The notes under the pieces: model-generated
The model's database searches: none
What the model was told of the DNA's origin: nothing
What the model saw: the letters and a program-made list of their open reading frames with translations, nothing else
Assembly: GCF_000003855.2 (NCBI RefSeq)
Contig: NW_003101678.1
Coordinates: forward strand, 867,493 to 931,492
Origin: Blastomyces gilchristii SLH14081
Lineage: Eukaryota; Ascomycota; Eurotiomycetes; Onygenales; Ajellomycetaceae
Direction of reading: 5' to 3'
DNA: 64,000 nucleotides
Part shown: piece by piece, positions 1-13,719 of the stretch
Layout: every line of letters begins with the position of its first letter
Position numbering within the stretch: position 1 is the stretch's first letter
Made by a program: the position numbers and the translations under genes

Positions 1-3000
1 TCAGAAATACTCTCTCTCTGTTATCTGAGTAGAAACACTTCATAGATGAATAAAAATACTCATAGTTTATAAGAATAGAAGCTGTTATAAAAAAAGAGAA
101 AAGAAGATGAGATTCTGTGAACAGATTTAGAGTATTTATACAACTCTAGAGAAGTTTGTTTACACTATAAGTAATCTCACAGAACAGTCAGATTACTTTA
201 GTAAATAAAAAGTGATTATAAATCACAGATCTGAATCTTTCTATATAACTATAAAGAGTGATTGTAAATTATAAATATCTTAATTATACAATTCTACAGA
301 GTTGATGAAAGAATGAGAAATTTCTTACAACTCTACAGTGTTAAAGAAGAATGATTCACAAGAATAAGTAAAAGATTAACTCACAAATACTTCTCTTTAA
401 TGAGAGTAATCTTACAGAAAGTGATTCATCTATGAGATGAATCTGTGTAACAGTTACACAAGAATCTCACAGAAGAATGATTGAAGATGAACTGAAATTC
501 TTCAGATTGAAAGATGCAGAATAAATCTGTGTGATAATTACATAAGACTCTTATAGAAATAATTAAGAGTTAACTGAAACTCTTCTGTATGAAAGATGTA
601 AGATGAATCTGTATAATAGTCAGAGAAAGATCTGTAGATTATAAAGAATCTTATAAAATAAGAAACTGAGTAACAGACTCTTTTCTCTTTACAGTAATGA
701 GAGATTTTCTATAGATGTAAAGAGTTTTTAGTGAGTATCACTGCAGTGCTGAGCTCAATTTTATGAAATCACTCAGTGAAAGACTTCATAGATAAAGTCT
801 TAGAGAGAAGAGAGTATGTAAGAAATCTTACTTCTTATGAATTCTTTATCTCTATTTCTATCTCTTATGTAATTAATAGAGTTAGCAGCTCTTGACTACA
901 CACAACTATGTAGACTGAAGTTTGCAACTACTATTCATAACTTAGCTTGAATATTATTATACATTTCATCTCTACATTTATCTTTCTACTGTGAATACTT
1001 CTAGTAGTTATCAGTACATATCACGTCAAGCTGCAAACATCTGAATAATCGCCCGCGAGCACTTATTCTACATCATTTATAATCTGAAGACTCATGTATA
1101 AATAGTCATTTATATCTATCTTAAAAATCTATATTAAGAAATTTCAAACACATCTATTTCTGAGATTGATCTTGATAATCTCATTAATGACCTTATCTGC
1201 TACACGACAGTTATCAGATTCAATGATAATGAAAAGAGAATGTCAGTGAAAGAAGCTGAAAAGAAAAAGAAGAAGAAAAAGAATAAGAATAAGAATACTG
1301 AAAAGACTAAAGAAGTAGATAATTCTAAAAAACAGCAGTCTGTAGATAAGTGAAGAGAAAACACTCTCTACATCTGATAAAAAAGTATGTTTAACTCAGA
1401 TCTCAAATGTAAATATTGCAGTTGCTAAGATCACACTGAAATAGTCTACTACTGTAAAAATTGAAAGACTTAATTATAGAAATAATAAAATATTAACTGT
1501 TCTGATATTGAATATTATACATAAAAGTATACAGTCTCTGAGAAAAAAGTAAAGAATGACAGCTTTGCAGAGACTGTAAAAGACCTGTCTATAATAACTG
1601 AAAAAGCACTGTTAATAATTTATAAAGACTCTTTATAATATTTAAACACTGAAGTCTTCTATATCATATCATCTGACAAGAGTGTGTTTAAATATATACA
1701 TACTCTCATTAATAAGTAGAATCTCAGTTCAGCAGAAGAAATTAATAGTGAGTTAATTACTTTTATAGATGTGAGAGAAGCTTGTATTCACATTAATAAA
1801 ATGAAACTTAATCTGCTTAATATCTGCTATATACTAAGAGTATCCTATCATCTCGTGAGCTTCAGCTAACTTATTAATAAGAGCCTCAATTTTAAACTTC
1901 TTCACAATAAAAATTGTTAAATAATTGAATTTATAATGATTAATAAGAATGATCAAAGATTCTACACAGTAATAATTAATCACTATATCTATCTTATTTA
2001 TAGCATCTGAGAGGCCACTCTAGCTATGATTGCAAAGACTGCTTCAAATTATATTAATACTCTATTTATATAATATGTATATCTTAATTATCTGAATATC
2101 AGTAACATTTAATAACTGATGAAAGATCTCATCTCTAATACTACAATTAAGAGAGACTCTGAAATACTGTTCTGTAAGATCTGTAAACTTGCAAAAGTTA
2201 AGAAGAAGATATTATAAGCTCTTATAAGTAGAGTCAGCTTATACAGCATGTATCTGCACTTTGATATTACTGATAACAGTGAATTCTTTGATAATTTAGA
2301 TGATTTTCTCTCTTCTCTACAAGGCTATAAATATCTGTTTCTTATAGTGAATGATATCACATATTATAAGACTGTCTACTTCTTAAAGAACAAAGATCAG
2401 CTGCTGAACATTATAGACTTTCATCTGAAACATCTTCAAAATTGAGACATTAAACTAACTTACACACATTCTGATAAAATCATAGAAATAAGTAGTCAGT
2501 GAATGCAAGTAGTTCTTACAGAATTCAGTATGAAATGAGAATTAACAGAGTCATATACTTTTAATCAAGATAATGTGACAGAACACTTTATTCAAACTGT
2601 AATTTTAAAAGCTTATACTATAATAATTCAAGCAGGTCTCTCTACTATTCTATAAGTAGAGGCTGTCTTCACAGTGATAATATATATTAATATAGCTCTT
2701 ATAAGCACATCTCTATTTTCAGACACTGTTCAACTCAAGAATAGAATTCTGCTTATCTTATATAAAGCTTAAGAAGACAGGCTATATTCATATATCAAGA
2801 ACTTGCAGACAGTAGAGACATCTGTCTATATATTAAAAGAATGCTTATACACAGAGTACAGCAAGTTCACTGAATATAGTAAATAAATAATTTTAATTGA
2901 ATACTACCGTAAAATAACATATAGAATATAAAACTTCTCAAAGAATAAAGTTATTATATTCAGCAGTGTGAAATTCAATGAGAATATTATACTGATATAT

Positions 3001-4920
3001 CTTATAGACTGTGCACTTGATAATTGTAATACAATTGAGATTTCTCACATATTAACTGTAACTGAATTCTCTGATGAAAATCAGTCAAAGACTGTTCAAT
3101 TGTCTAAATCTATATCTTTACAGAATATATTTCTCTCTGTACATATATCTCTGAAAGATATCACTCTCTTATCTACTACTACTGTTATAAGCTGTAAAGT
3201 CAGATAGCTCTGAAAGAAAGTCAGTGAGAAGTCATCTATCTCTCTGAAAAAATATAAAAGACTCTGAAAAAATATCACAGCTTTCAATCTCATTACTCTG
3301 AAGACATTCAGTGTTATTAAATTTCAGCTCTATTACATATTCAATATCTGTGTTATGTATCAGATCTCTGAAACTATTGCAGAAATTAAAGTTCTGTAAA
3401 TATATAAAGAGATAGTTAAATACTCACAGAAGAAAGCTTGAGTAGCTGTAATAAAAAAGAAGCTTAACTCCGCAGCTGAGTATAAAATATTTAAAATAGT
3501 TAATAAATTAAATATTAAAACTCAGATTCTTGACAGTTGCTGAGTTTATTATATTAAAATTAATATAAGCAGTGATATCACATTCTACAAAGCAAGATAA
3601 GTTGTTTAAGACTTCTGTGAATAAAAAAATATTAACTTTAGTGATATCTATATATCTCTTATTTTCATCTCTATCATCTATACAATACTTACAGTTACAG
3701 TGACTAAGAGCTGAAATGTTTATTCAGTTAACTTTATTACAGTATTTCTAAACACAGATCTCTCACTCAATGAGTAACTCTATATAAGATAGCTAATTAG
3801 TTGGAATAATAATACTAGCTATATCTATCTACTTCTATAATCTCTCTACAGTTTAAAACAGACACTCTATCTGTGATTCAATCTTCTTGTAAATTATCTA
3901 AAAGATATTAATTTTAAGTTTTGCTATCATAATAAGAGTTTCTAGCTTAAAAGAGATTCTCAAATCTATCTCACTCTATACATAAATAATGTTAAACTTA
4001 TAAACTCAGATATAAATACTCTTAAATAGATATTTATATAAATTACTAATTAATTCACTGTCAAAGATCTGAGCTCTATTAATCACTACTTAAGTATGAA
4101 AATTGAAAAGAATGAAAGTAATATTAAGCTCTTATAATCTGTCTATATTGAATTAATATTGAATGAGTATGAAATGATAAACTTTAAAGCTGTAAAAATC
4201 TTAATAAAATTTATATTTAATCTGTAATCTGACTCTGAACTCTTTGATAAGTTTAAATATCAGTAAACTATCAGATCTCTTTAATATCTTATTATCTATA
4301 TTTATTCTGATATTTTCTTTGTAACTGTAAAGCTCATATACTGATTAAATAAGTTAATATAAGCTTGCTGAGCTGCAGTTAAATAACTCTTTCATTATAT
4401 TTATAGCACTACAGACTACTTCATTTAGTATGCTACTAGTATAAAAGATCTCAATTTTAAAGTCTACACTAATTCTGATTGAGTAGATGATGCTGATAAC
4501 TGTAAATTTATATTAAGTCATCTCATCTGTCTAGCTGATAACTCAACGGCATGAAAATCAGCTAAACAGACAATCATGACTCTAAGTATTATAGAAGCTG
4601 AGTATATATCTGTCAGTAAGAGTCTAAAAAGTATAATCTAGTTAAATAAACTACTAATTAAGCTTGAATTTCTACTCTCTGACTTCACTGTTTCTCTGTA
4701 TGTTGACAACAATGATGTAATTGCTATAGTAAACAGTAATAAGATTATCTGCAATATATACTATATAAATATACAATATTATCATGTCTGTGATACTGCT
4801 GCTTCAGACATTATCAAGATTAAATGAGTGAATACTACTGATATAACTGCAGATACTCTTATAAAGATGTTAATCTTTGAAGTTTATGAAAACACTCTAA
4901 TTAATATAAGAATTTAAATG
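1..4920 (+). mobile_element. Ty1/copia LTR retrotransposon, mutated, left end outside window
   Basis: The plus strand keeps the copia order: zinc knuckle, protease, GAG-pre-integrase and integrase, reverse transcriptase, then RNase H. Integrase preceding RT is diagnostic of Ty1/copia rather than Ty3/gypsy. Bases 1-1020 contain no CpG, CpC or GpG that I can find and form a leader or LTR with no coding frame. A small unmutated patch (about 1049-1062) interrupts this. The element stops near 4920, where sequence turns GC-normal; I see no 3' LTR, so it looks truncated there. Every domain is broken by stops and the element is dead. Confidence 0.85.
1140..4917 (+). pseudogene. copia Gag-Pol polyprotein remnant
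   Basis: Reading through stops (mostly TGA at Trp positions, TAA/TAG at Gln): a Lys-rich gag tail (about 1240-1350); a zinc knuckle at 1403-1460 of form C-x2-C-x4-H-x4 whose last Cys reads Tyr (TGC to TAC); a protease-like block near 1650-1890; a CxxC...K pre-integrase motif near 2170-2215; an integrase core (2248-2650) with a YLxFDITDNSE-like start and a TYTHSDK block; a copia RT tail near 3830-4200 in which the YVDD box reads YINN; and RNase H at 4440-4900 with SIIEAEY, YVDNNDVIAIV and ADTLIKML matching copia patterns. Residues matching the family are visible; frameshifts and the exact start are not resolved. Not functional. Confidence 0.85.
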
Positions 4921-5144
4921 CTCACAGTCTGCAAAGCTCTGCAGGCATTCTGATTCTACTTCTACCGGAGATTCCCCAGGCTCCCAGGACGCCGATATTG
5001 CATGTAGCTAGATGATGGTCGGGTCCTTTACAATGAGTATTAATAAACTCCTCAGGGAAATAAGTAAATGAAAAATAATATTATCAAAAATCAACTATCT
5101 AACTCAGCAAATCAGCAGGACATGACATTAACCCTGAGAGCACA
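4921..5144. other. GC-normal spacer between copia and kinase gene
   Basis: From about 4960 the sequence regains CC, GG and CG dinucleotides, a sharp change from the copia element. No convincing coding frame. It is probably the 3' flank or untranslated region of the minus-strand kinase gene, or residual copia 3' sequence that escaped mutation. Confidence 0.5.
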
Positions 5145-7495
5145 CTAAACATATTTATCACTAGTGAGGGTCTCAAGTTCAAATTGGGCAATTGTGTCAT
5201 CATATGCCTTAATAATAGGATCATATAAGCGGTTTGGGTCTTGAGGAGTGCCAACAATAAGACCTTTGTCATTGTAAGGAAAGAGTATGTCTCGTAGAGC
5301 CTCACAAAGTGGTAAAACATCACGGAACTTTGGAGGAAACTCCCTCAAAATGAACCCGAATCCCATATTTTCAGCTTTGCTCATATGACCAAGCTTGGCA
5401 TTTGCAATGTCCTCATAGTTACCAGTATACCAGGCACGAAGTTTACTATCCTTAGGATGGTTATTCTTCCCCCAGCCATGACGGGCGCACTGCCAGATAA
5501 GCACGTAAAGGAAAGACTCGAGGTCATGCCGATAGGTATGATCGATATTAAGCAGCACCTCGATTGCCATGAACTCCATTGTGCCAGTCTGGTGCCGTGC
5601 GCCGCTTCGCCCACTACCAACTTCTTTAGCAAGATCCAGATCGATTAGCATTCCAGAGTGACCATCCGCCTTTTCCGGATCAGTTATTATTATATTGTTC
5701 TCTGAAATATCCCGATGAAGAATGTTTCCATCCAGATAAAGAGACTGATGCGCCTTTATTGCATCGCGAAGTGCCATGAGCAGCTCTAAGGGTGATTCAT
5801 ACTTGTAGATCGGCCGGCCAGTGGGTGATATCACAAGACAGCGGAGGACACGGTTATCATACAGTTCCTCACCATTCTTATTGAAGAGGCTCGGCTTGTG
5901 TGCTGACTGAACGGAGAAAGCTAGTTCGTCCTTCTGCTGGGTGGTGTCCCTCAACGGTTTATTGATGGAACGTGATCGTTTGGACGCCTGCAGCCCCTTG
6001 TCCGGGGATCTGCGCTTCCTGGAAGATGACTTTCGACGGATATCTAAGCGACAGGGCTCGGCGAGCGGCTGAGATTGATGAAATGAGGAGGCCCTGCTGG
6101 GGGGTGCGCTTTTGAAGTCGTGGCGCTTGTTGAAGGTCAGGCCGCAGCGCATGTCGGCGATACAAGTGATGGTACTGTGGCCGATGATCCTTGCGACCCC
6201 TTGGACATTTTTTTGGCCTGCTAGCTCGAGGAGTTCCGTCTCCGGCCGCCGCCTGTCCGACACCCATGAGAATTTGGCTACACCCTCCACTTGTCCATTG
6301 TTTGTGAGAAAACATGTGGTCCCGCGACACACAATGGCACGTTGAAAGGGAAAGCATTTCACCCAGTCGCAGCACTGTTTTTTTCAGAGCTTNNNNNNNN
6401 NNNNNNNNNNNNNNNNNNNNNNNNNNNNNNNNNNNNNNNNNNNNNNNNNNNNNNNNNNNNNNNNNNNNNNNNNNNNNNNNNNNNNNNNNNNNNNNNNNNN
6501 NNNNNNNNNNNNNNNNNNNNNNNNNNNNNNNNNNNNNNNNNNNNNNNNNNNNNNNNNNNNNNNNNNNNNNNNNNNNNNNNNNNNNNNNNNNNNNNNNNNN
6601 NNNNNNNNNNNNNNNNNNNNNNNNNNNNNNNNNNNNNNNNNNNNNNNNNNNNNNNNNNNNNNNNNNNNNNNNNNNNNNNNNNNNNNNNNNNNNNNNNNNN
6701 NNNNNNNNNNNNNNNNNNNNNNNNNNNNNNNNNNNNNNTCGCCTTTGAACCAGTAAGATCCGCTTTGTTGCTGTAGTGTAGTAGATGCTGCGTGATTCCG
6801 AGAGAAGGTCTGCTTGAAGATGAAACCACCAGGCGAGGACAGCATCCTGTGTAGGAGGATCAGGAAACTGGGCCCAATTACCATCACTGTCTGGGTCCAG
6901 CACGCGTTGACAAATGATATCTACTTTGTCACTCCAATCTTTCTTCTCAAAGTATTTGTCAAAGAAGCCCTCGACATCTCGAAATGTGCAGCCACATATC
7001 TCCTCAAAGATTCTTGGATTCACCAACTCACATGTCTGCTCAGAACCTTTCTGTGATGATGAGGTGGATTTGACCGGCGTGCCGGTCAAAGGAGGGGGGG
7101 ATGCTTGCCGGAAGGGTCGCTCGCGAGCTGGTAGTGATGAGGTTGAGGACGGCCTTCCAGATATCGATGTTCAGGTCTTTTTGAATGACGAGCCGCACCA
7201 ACGCTCGGCAGTGGTCATAGGTGAGGTGGCCTTGTTGGAGGCGCCTGAATAAACTGGCGAGATCGGAAGCAAGGTTTTCATCGCCGGTTCGTGAGCCAAG
7301 TTTGAACGCAGCTCTCTCCCCCATCAAGGTGGTAAGGAGTTTTGATATTGCCTGTTGGCAAATTTCATCCCGAGGGTCAGAGGTGTCATTATATTTTTGT
7401 TCTGCTTCTTGAAGTAGATCTTGTAATCGGTATAGTGAGTTGCTTAGAGGAAGATTTGCGATGATATCACAATCATGGTCCGAAAGCTCAGCCAT
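5145..7495 (-). CDS. FunK1-type (fungal-type) protein kinase, interrupted by gap and one frameshift
   Basis: Likely a protein kinase of the fungal-expanded FunK1 family; substrates are unknown. The C-terminal frame (6362-5145) has VAKFSW (ATP-binding Lys), a Glu-bearing helix (ETELLELA), the catalytic loop LHRDISENNIII, LIDLDLAKE in place of DFG (usual in FunK1), GTMEFMAIEVL in place of APE, and YRHDLESFLYVLIW, a family signature. The N-terminal domain begins at ATG 7495 (MAELSDHDC); the ORF extends further upstream, but this start fits the end of coding-like sequence. A one-base frame change falls in a run of seven G (7094-7100): downstream coding continues in the frame containing TPVKSTSSSQK. 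This may be an assembly error or a true break. An N gap (6393-6738) hides the middle. Estimated length is about 780 residues, normal for the family. Base composition is GC-normal and almost unmutated, unlike all its neighbours. Confidence 0.85.
6393..6738. other. assembly gap (346 N)
   Basis: A run of N inside the kinase gene. Open frames crossing it are artefacts. Its uneven length suggests an estimated gap size. Confidence 1.
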
Positions 7496-8253
7496 ATATG
7501 ACGAATGGGAAGCAAACACGAGAACAAAATGCAGAATTGTTAGTAAGTTATGATGTATGGTATCTGTGGAAGAAGATAGTACGCTGGGACCGGCTTGATG
7601 CAGTACGTGAATGTGAGAACAGATAAAGCCGCTGAGCATTGAACTGGGTGGAGATTAATCCTAATCGATCGCGACGGAATGGTAATAAATGTAAGATTGT
7701 GTAGGCTACTGGGGCAAAAGAGCTCAGTGACACTGCTGGTAGAAGGGCCGATCCAAGAAGCAGAAAACTTGACCTCGCTAAGTGCGCCACTTGACCTTGT
7801 TATGTAAGCTGATCTCATAAATGAGGCCCATGCCACTATCTGACCTTGCATAATACATCTTTTCTTATAATTTGAAATCACTCTTTCTTTCTTAATTATT
7901 TACTATCAATTCTATAATCAATTCTTAATTAATTGTAGAACAATTCTTCTCTCATTATAATTTTCATATATAGAGAAAACTTTACTTATTTTATTAAGAA
8001 TTACAATTTTTTTTTTTTTTTTTAATACTGAGATTATTTTTGAATTTAATAATAAAGTATTGATATAATTTACACTGAATTAATTATTAACTAGTTTTCA
8101 ATCAATTGCTAATTGCTTAAATAGATAGATTAAGTTTATTCTTATCTTTTTAACTGATGTAATTATCTATTTAATATATACTTTTAAAGTAAAATATAAT
8201 TATAACTCATGATCTCTCTAAGTATTTTAAAACTTATATATAAAAATATATAT
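7496..8253. other. kinase upstream region and AT-rich spacer
   Basis: 7496-7860 is GC-normal and should hold the promoter and 5' untranslated region of the minus-strand kinase; I recognise no defined promoter motif. From about 7860 the sequence becomes AT-rich and mutated, with a T17 run at 8007-8023. No gene is visible. It ends at the TATAT duplication (8249-8253) flanking gypsy A1. Confidence 0.6.
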
Positions 8254-8589
8254 TATGACGGGCTGCGTCTGATCAATTATATAGACTATTTCATTACACT
8301 TTATAGATTTCACTGAAAGCTTCAATTCTCAGTTCACTAAAAGCTCTGATTCTCAGTTACTGATTCTCAGCTGAAAAACTTATGAAATTTCTATTCTTTT
8401 ACTCTGAAGCTTCACTGTGTACATAGAGTCTCTATTCTTTCACTCTGAAGCTTTATCATGTATGTGTATAAATATTCACTCTGATTACTGATTTCTGCAC
8501 TTTCTCTCTCTTTTCTTCTCTAAGATTTTTCACTTTTGTATTATAAGATCTATATATTATATTAATCTATTCAGTGTAGACCTCTTACA
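8254..8589 (+). repeat. gypsy A1 5' LTR
   Basis: 336 bp ending CTCTTACA. It starts TATGACGGGC where the A2 LTR starts TGTGGCGGGC, so the terminal TG has itself decayed to TA. Differences from the 3' LTR are almost all C/T and G/A, in both directions, so each LTR mutated separately after insertion. Confidence 0.93.
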
Positions 8590-8899
8590 CTTGAAAAACA
8601 TTTATCATTTTCTTATTAGAAATGATTACTTATTAAGAAGATATCTGAACATGTAACAACATGTAAGAAATAAAGAAACAATTAATCAGTTAAGTGAACA
8701 CTGAGTCTTAATCAGTTAAGCAGACACTGAGTCTCTAAATAGAAGCTTACTCATCAGTCACTCTGACTCTGTAACAAGATCTTATAAAGAGAATAAGAGA
8801 ATGTTAGTGAAAGATCTAAGAGTTCTGACATCTTAGACATATAAAATATTCATACAATTACACTTTCAATTTTAAAGAACTCTCAAATGCAGATATTAT

Positions 8900-11800
8900 A
8901 CATTTAATAAATAATATAACTATGTCTAATGATAATATAAGAGAACTCTCAAATGCAAGTATAGACACAGTATTATAATAGCTTCAAGTAATGTTGAAAT
9001 TATAATAATAATAGATAGTTAATATGCATGCAACTTAACAATATTAATATAAAGAAATTCAATAATTGTCTTAACAAGAAACCTCTGTACAGACAATTTT
9101 AACACTGATAGAATCAAATATAAATACAATATAAATACTGAAGAAATGCTTAAATATTCTTATATATTTTAATACTTCTGATCTCACTCTCTATTTATCA
9201 TGAAGATTGAAAATGCTTATAAAACTAAGTATAGATGAAGATGTCATCAGTTTATTAACTAATCAAGATTAATATATCAATGAATGATTGAAGAATTGCA
9301 TGAGATAGAAGTTTTATTCATAAATAAAAGCATGTAAATCAGTGTTGTGAATATCTGATAATATTATCAAATATCTTGATATTCTGTTCTGAGATACTGC
9401 TATGTAATAGAAAGTATTAGATTAATTACAGAGTGTCTGACAGAGAAACATTTCTCTCATAACATTCATCTCTGACTTTAACATCAAGATTTCAGAAGCG
9501 GATGATTAATCTTGAGAGAATTAAATAAAGATTAGTATACTCAAGAAGATACTAACTTTCAAACTCTTACAGACTCTTATAAGCATAGACAAAGATCTGA
9601 CTTATAAAGACTTCTGTATAAAACTCTGAATATTGAATGACTGTCTTATCAAGCTCAAGAGTATACAGAATAGCAGCAGAAGATATTACATCTCAGTTAC
9701 TCATTCACCTATGTTGAAGAATAATAACAATAATGCAGATGTTATGAACTGAGTAGACTTGAATGTCTATGTATAAGCAAGAGTCTTCACTGTTTAAACA
9801 GGCTTCTGAGTTTCTGAGATCACTTCTGAAGAAGTTGCTGATCAATATTAACAAGAAGTGTGTATTAATTATAACTAATCAGAATATATTACTTTCAACT
9901 GTTGATCAGCCTATATGTCTTCTCATTCAAAAGAAAGATCAATGCTGGTGATTCATGTCAATCATATTACATCGAAGAAAGATTTGAAAGATAACTATAA
10001 GAACACTCTGATAAAACAGAGAAAAGATTAGCTTCTGTTCAAAGTTGTAAACAGAAGCTTGAAGAGGTTGAATGATAATAATTTAAAGAGAAAATAACAA
10101 TGAATATGATTCTTGTATCTACTATGATGAATAACATGTATAATATGAAAGCCATAGTAGATAGCGGTCTATGTTACTATGTAATAATTAAATCTTCAGT
10201 GTATTCTCTTATCAAAACCTCAACTTCTTGCAGAATTTAATAGTTCAAAAGATGTTTGCATCTGTTATATGATAAAACTGAACATAGATGTTGAAGAACA
10301 TCAATGTGAAAATACTTATGTATATAAAGTTAATAATCTTGACTATAATCTTATGCTAAAACTTATCTGACTATCTGAATAAGACATCTTGTTAAACACT
10401 TAAAACAGAAGCTTAATATTCTCTAACAATGATAGAATTCATGAAGATGATGTTTATAAGACTATGAATCTGATACAGATCTTCATCAACACTTATGAGA
10501 TACTCTGAAAGAGAAGTTACTGACAAAGTCACTGATAGTAAAACTATATAGCAATCTATTTCACCAGTCTAACTGATATTAAAAAAGTTCTAGAACAGTT
10601 ATTCTGTGTTACAATAACAGATTCTCATATAAAACTTTCTCAATAATATTATGAATACCTAGATGTCTTCTGATAAGATAATAATAATATTACAAATCTA
10701 CCTCTCTTATAAGGCCTAGAAGTAGATCACAGTATCAAGTTAGAAAAGAAGAATGATAAAGACTTTAAATTATCATGAGAATCTCTTTATAATATGTTCT
10801 GAAATGAACTTCTTCTTCTTTGAAAGACTCTCAATGATCTGTTGAATAAAGAATTCATATGTGTTAGTAACTTCTCTGCTGCAGGTTCTATTCTCTTTGC
10901 AAAGAAATCAGGTGAAGAACTCTGATTCTGTGTGAACTATTAAGGACTGAATAGATTAATAAAGAAGAACTGCTATTCTTTATCTCTTATCAATGAAACT
11001 CTAGCTTACATCAGACAAGCTCAATGATTTACAAAGTGAGATATCATTACTGTGTTTCACAAGATTTGTATCACTAAAGAAGATGAATAACTTATAGTAT
11101 TCTGAACATGTTATAATCTCTTTGAATGAGTAGTCACACTCTTTGAACTGACTAACACTCTCAGTACATTTCAGAAGTATATCAACTGAGCACTTTGAGA
11201 TTTCCTTGATGAGTTTGTATCTGTTTATCTCAATGACATTCTCATCTTTACTGATAGATTCAGAAAAGAATATCAAGAGCATGTATAAAGAGTACTACAA
11301 TAATTATAAGAAGAAGAACTATCAATAGATATTGACAAGTGTGATTTTAAAGTCAAGACTCAAGAGTGTAAAATATCTAGATTTTATTATAAAAGCTGGT
11401 AAGAGAATTTGAATGAATTCTGAGAAGATCTGTGTCATTCTTGAATGAGAAGCTTTATATACTGTGAAGAGTGTATAAAGCTTCATCGAATTTGCTAACT
11501 TCTATCAGTAATTTATATGAAACTTCTCAGATATTATGAGATCACTTACAGAACTTATCAAGAAGAACTCAGTATTTTAGTGATCAGTGAATGCTGAAGC
11601 TGTATTTATACAGATGAAGAAGATATTCATCAATACTTCTTTACTGATGATATTTAATTCTGATTATAAAACAGTTATTAAAGCTGACTTCTCTGACTAT
11701 GTTACACAAGAAGCTATATTGTAATATAATGATAAAGATATTCTATGATCATGTATCTTCATATCTAAGAAACTGAGTTCTGCTGAATGCAACTATGAGA

Positions 11801-13718
11801 TCTATGATAAGAAACTTCTTACAATAGTACACTGTCTAGAAGAATGAGACTCTGAACTCTGAAATGTCTTCAAATTTGAGATAATCACAGATTATAAGAA
11901 TCTCAAGTATTTTACAATTATCTGCAAGCTTACTGAATGATAGATGTGATGATCTGCGTTCTTGAGCTGTTTTTATTTGATAATACACTACTATTCTAAG
12001 AGTCAGAACTTGATAGCAAATACTCTCTTATGATAAGAGTGAGATATATTATCTGATATAACAGACACTTGCTGAATCAACTGAGAGTATCAGCTCTTAA
12101 ATCTGAAAATACTAGTTGATTATAATAAGACAACTCATGAAATTATATACACATCTCTGATTAGAACATATCCTCTCTGAACTGTCACTGACACTGATAT
12201 TAATATCTCAACTTCTTCTGAATCTACACTAGATAAACTGTGATATATAACAGCTCAAACTGACAAACTTCTCTAAGCACTTATTGAAGCAGTATATCAA
12301 GAAGCATTCTGATTCTTCTCAGAACTATATATAAGAACTGACATCTCAGAATATTCAATCAATGATAATAATAGTCTGTGATTCTGTGAACAATGCTGAG
12401 TCTCTCACTCTGAACTCTTATACACTCAGATAATGCAAGAGATACACGATTTGTATATAACTGATTATTCAGATTGTGAACAACTGTATTGAATAATCTC
12501 TTGAGAGTTCTACTGATCTGAGATATTAAACAGTATCAGACACTTTGTCTGAGACCATAACTATTGTTCTTTCATTATCTAATAAAAGAACTATAGAAAA
12601 GATCTACTAAAATCACTCAATATCTCTGATAGAATCTGATAAGATGTAGTGATTGATTTTACTGTTAATCTCTCTGAGAGCAAGAATTATAAGAATATTC
12701 TGATCATTATTGACTGATTGAGTAAAAATGTGATATTAAAATCTTGTAATAAGATCAATACTGAACAAGTCACTGAAGTCTTCTTATAAAGTTTATTCTA
12801 TCAAATGCATGAATTGCTGAGATCTATTATATCTGACTGAGACTGTCAATTTGTGAGTGCTCTCTGAACAAGGATCTATCAGATTCTCAAGATCACATGT
12901 CACTTATTAACTGCTTATCACTCTAAGACTGATAATGTATCAGAATAAACAGTTCAGATAGTGAAGAATTATCTTCATAAGTTCTACAATTGTTTATAAG
13001 ATAACTAGTATAATCTTCTTCTACATACTGAAGTTGCTATCAATGACCAGAATGCTGTTTTAACAGATATAAGTCTGTTCTTTCTTATATACAGATATCA
13101 TATAAAAGTGTTAAATCTTCTAGAGATCACACAGTTCACACTGAACCTCTGCAGTTCAATTCAGATCACTGATAATATAGTAATAAAGCACTGAGATGCC
13201 TGGGACTGAGTAAAAGCCTTCATAACAAGTGCTAAACAAGATTAAGAAGATTAACTCAATATCTAACAAGATCTCATAGAGCAGTATAAGATAGAAGATC
13301 TTGTATAATTAAATTCTAAAAATATACAGATCACATACTTATTCTGTACATTGAATTATTATTATGTGAAATACATAGTAACAGAAATTCTAGACAGTTA
13401 CAACTATCATCTTGATACTCTGTCAGAGACTCATGATGTGTTTCATATGAGCTTGCTTCACTATGCTGTTACTGACTCATTTTCTTCTCAACTGACTTTC
13501 AACTGACAGTTATCAGAGATAATAAAAGAAGACAATAAACTGAAGTAAGAGATTGAAGATATTCTTAACAAGAGATCTCATGACTGCAGCTGACATTATC
13601 TTGTGAAATGAGTTGACTATAATTATCTGATCTGAACTCTGAGCTTTATATTATCTGAAACAGTGACTCTTGACTGATGAAAACTATGCACAATCTCATC
13701 TCTGAAAAGAAGAGACTA
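8900..13718 (+). pseudogene. gypsy A1 Gag-Pol polyprotein remnant with chromodomain
   Basis: Gag lies roughly 8900-10080; its knuckle (about 9869-9910) is degraded, but copy A2 keeps it. The retropepsin block around 10155-10170 reads IVDSG. RT (about 10880-11290) shows FAKKSGEE, a NY-GLN block and VYLNDILIF, where Asp of YxDD became Asn. RNase H (about 11660-11990) has [21 protein letters not shown] and ITDYKNLKYF. Integrase (12420-13150) has an H-x-H...C-x-C-like start and SDWDCQFVSALW around the second catalytic Asp. The region near 13430 reads HDVFHMSLL, followed by a chromodomain (about 13540-13660) with EIEDILNKR and HYLVKW. Trp codons are TGA nearly everywhere. The gag start is uncertain. 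Confidence 0.9.
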
Positions 13719-13719
13719 A

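Noticed and set aside
5099..5648. Small ORFs on both strands overlapping the kinase
   Set aside because: Shadows of the FunK1 frame, which has clear kinase motifs.
6291..6887. Several ORFs filled with X
   Set aside because: They only exist because the N gap has no stop codons.
11001..11282. 93-codon minus-strand ORF (and its match at 63625-63837)
   Set aside because: Antisense shadow of the gypsy A RT; the plus strand carries the RT motifs.
8900..13718. TGA as a Trp codon (alternative genetic code, or mitochondrial origin)
   Set aside because: TGA sits at Trp positions only in decayed nuclear transposons with LTRs; the GC-normal kinase uses TGG and the standard code. Mutation of TGG explains it.
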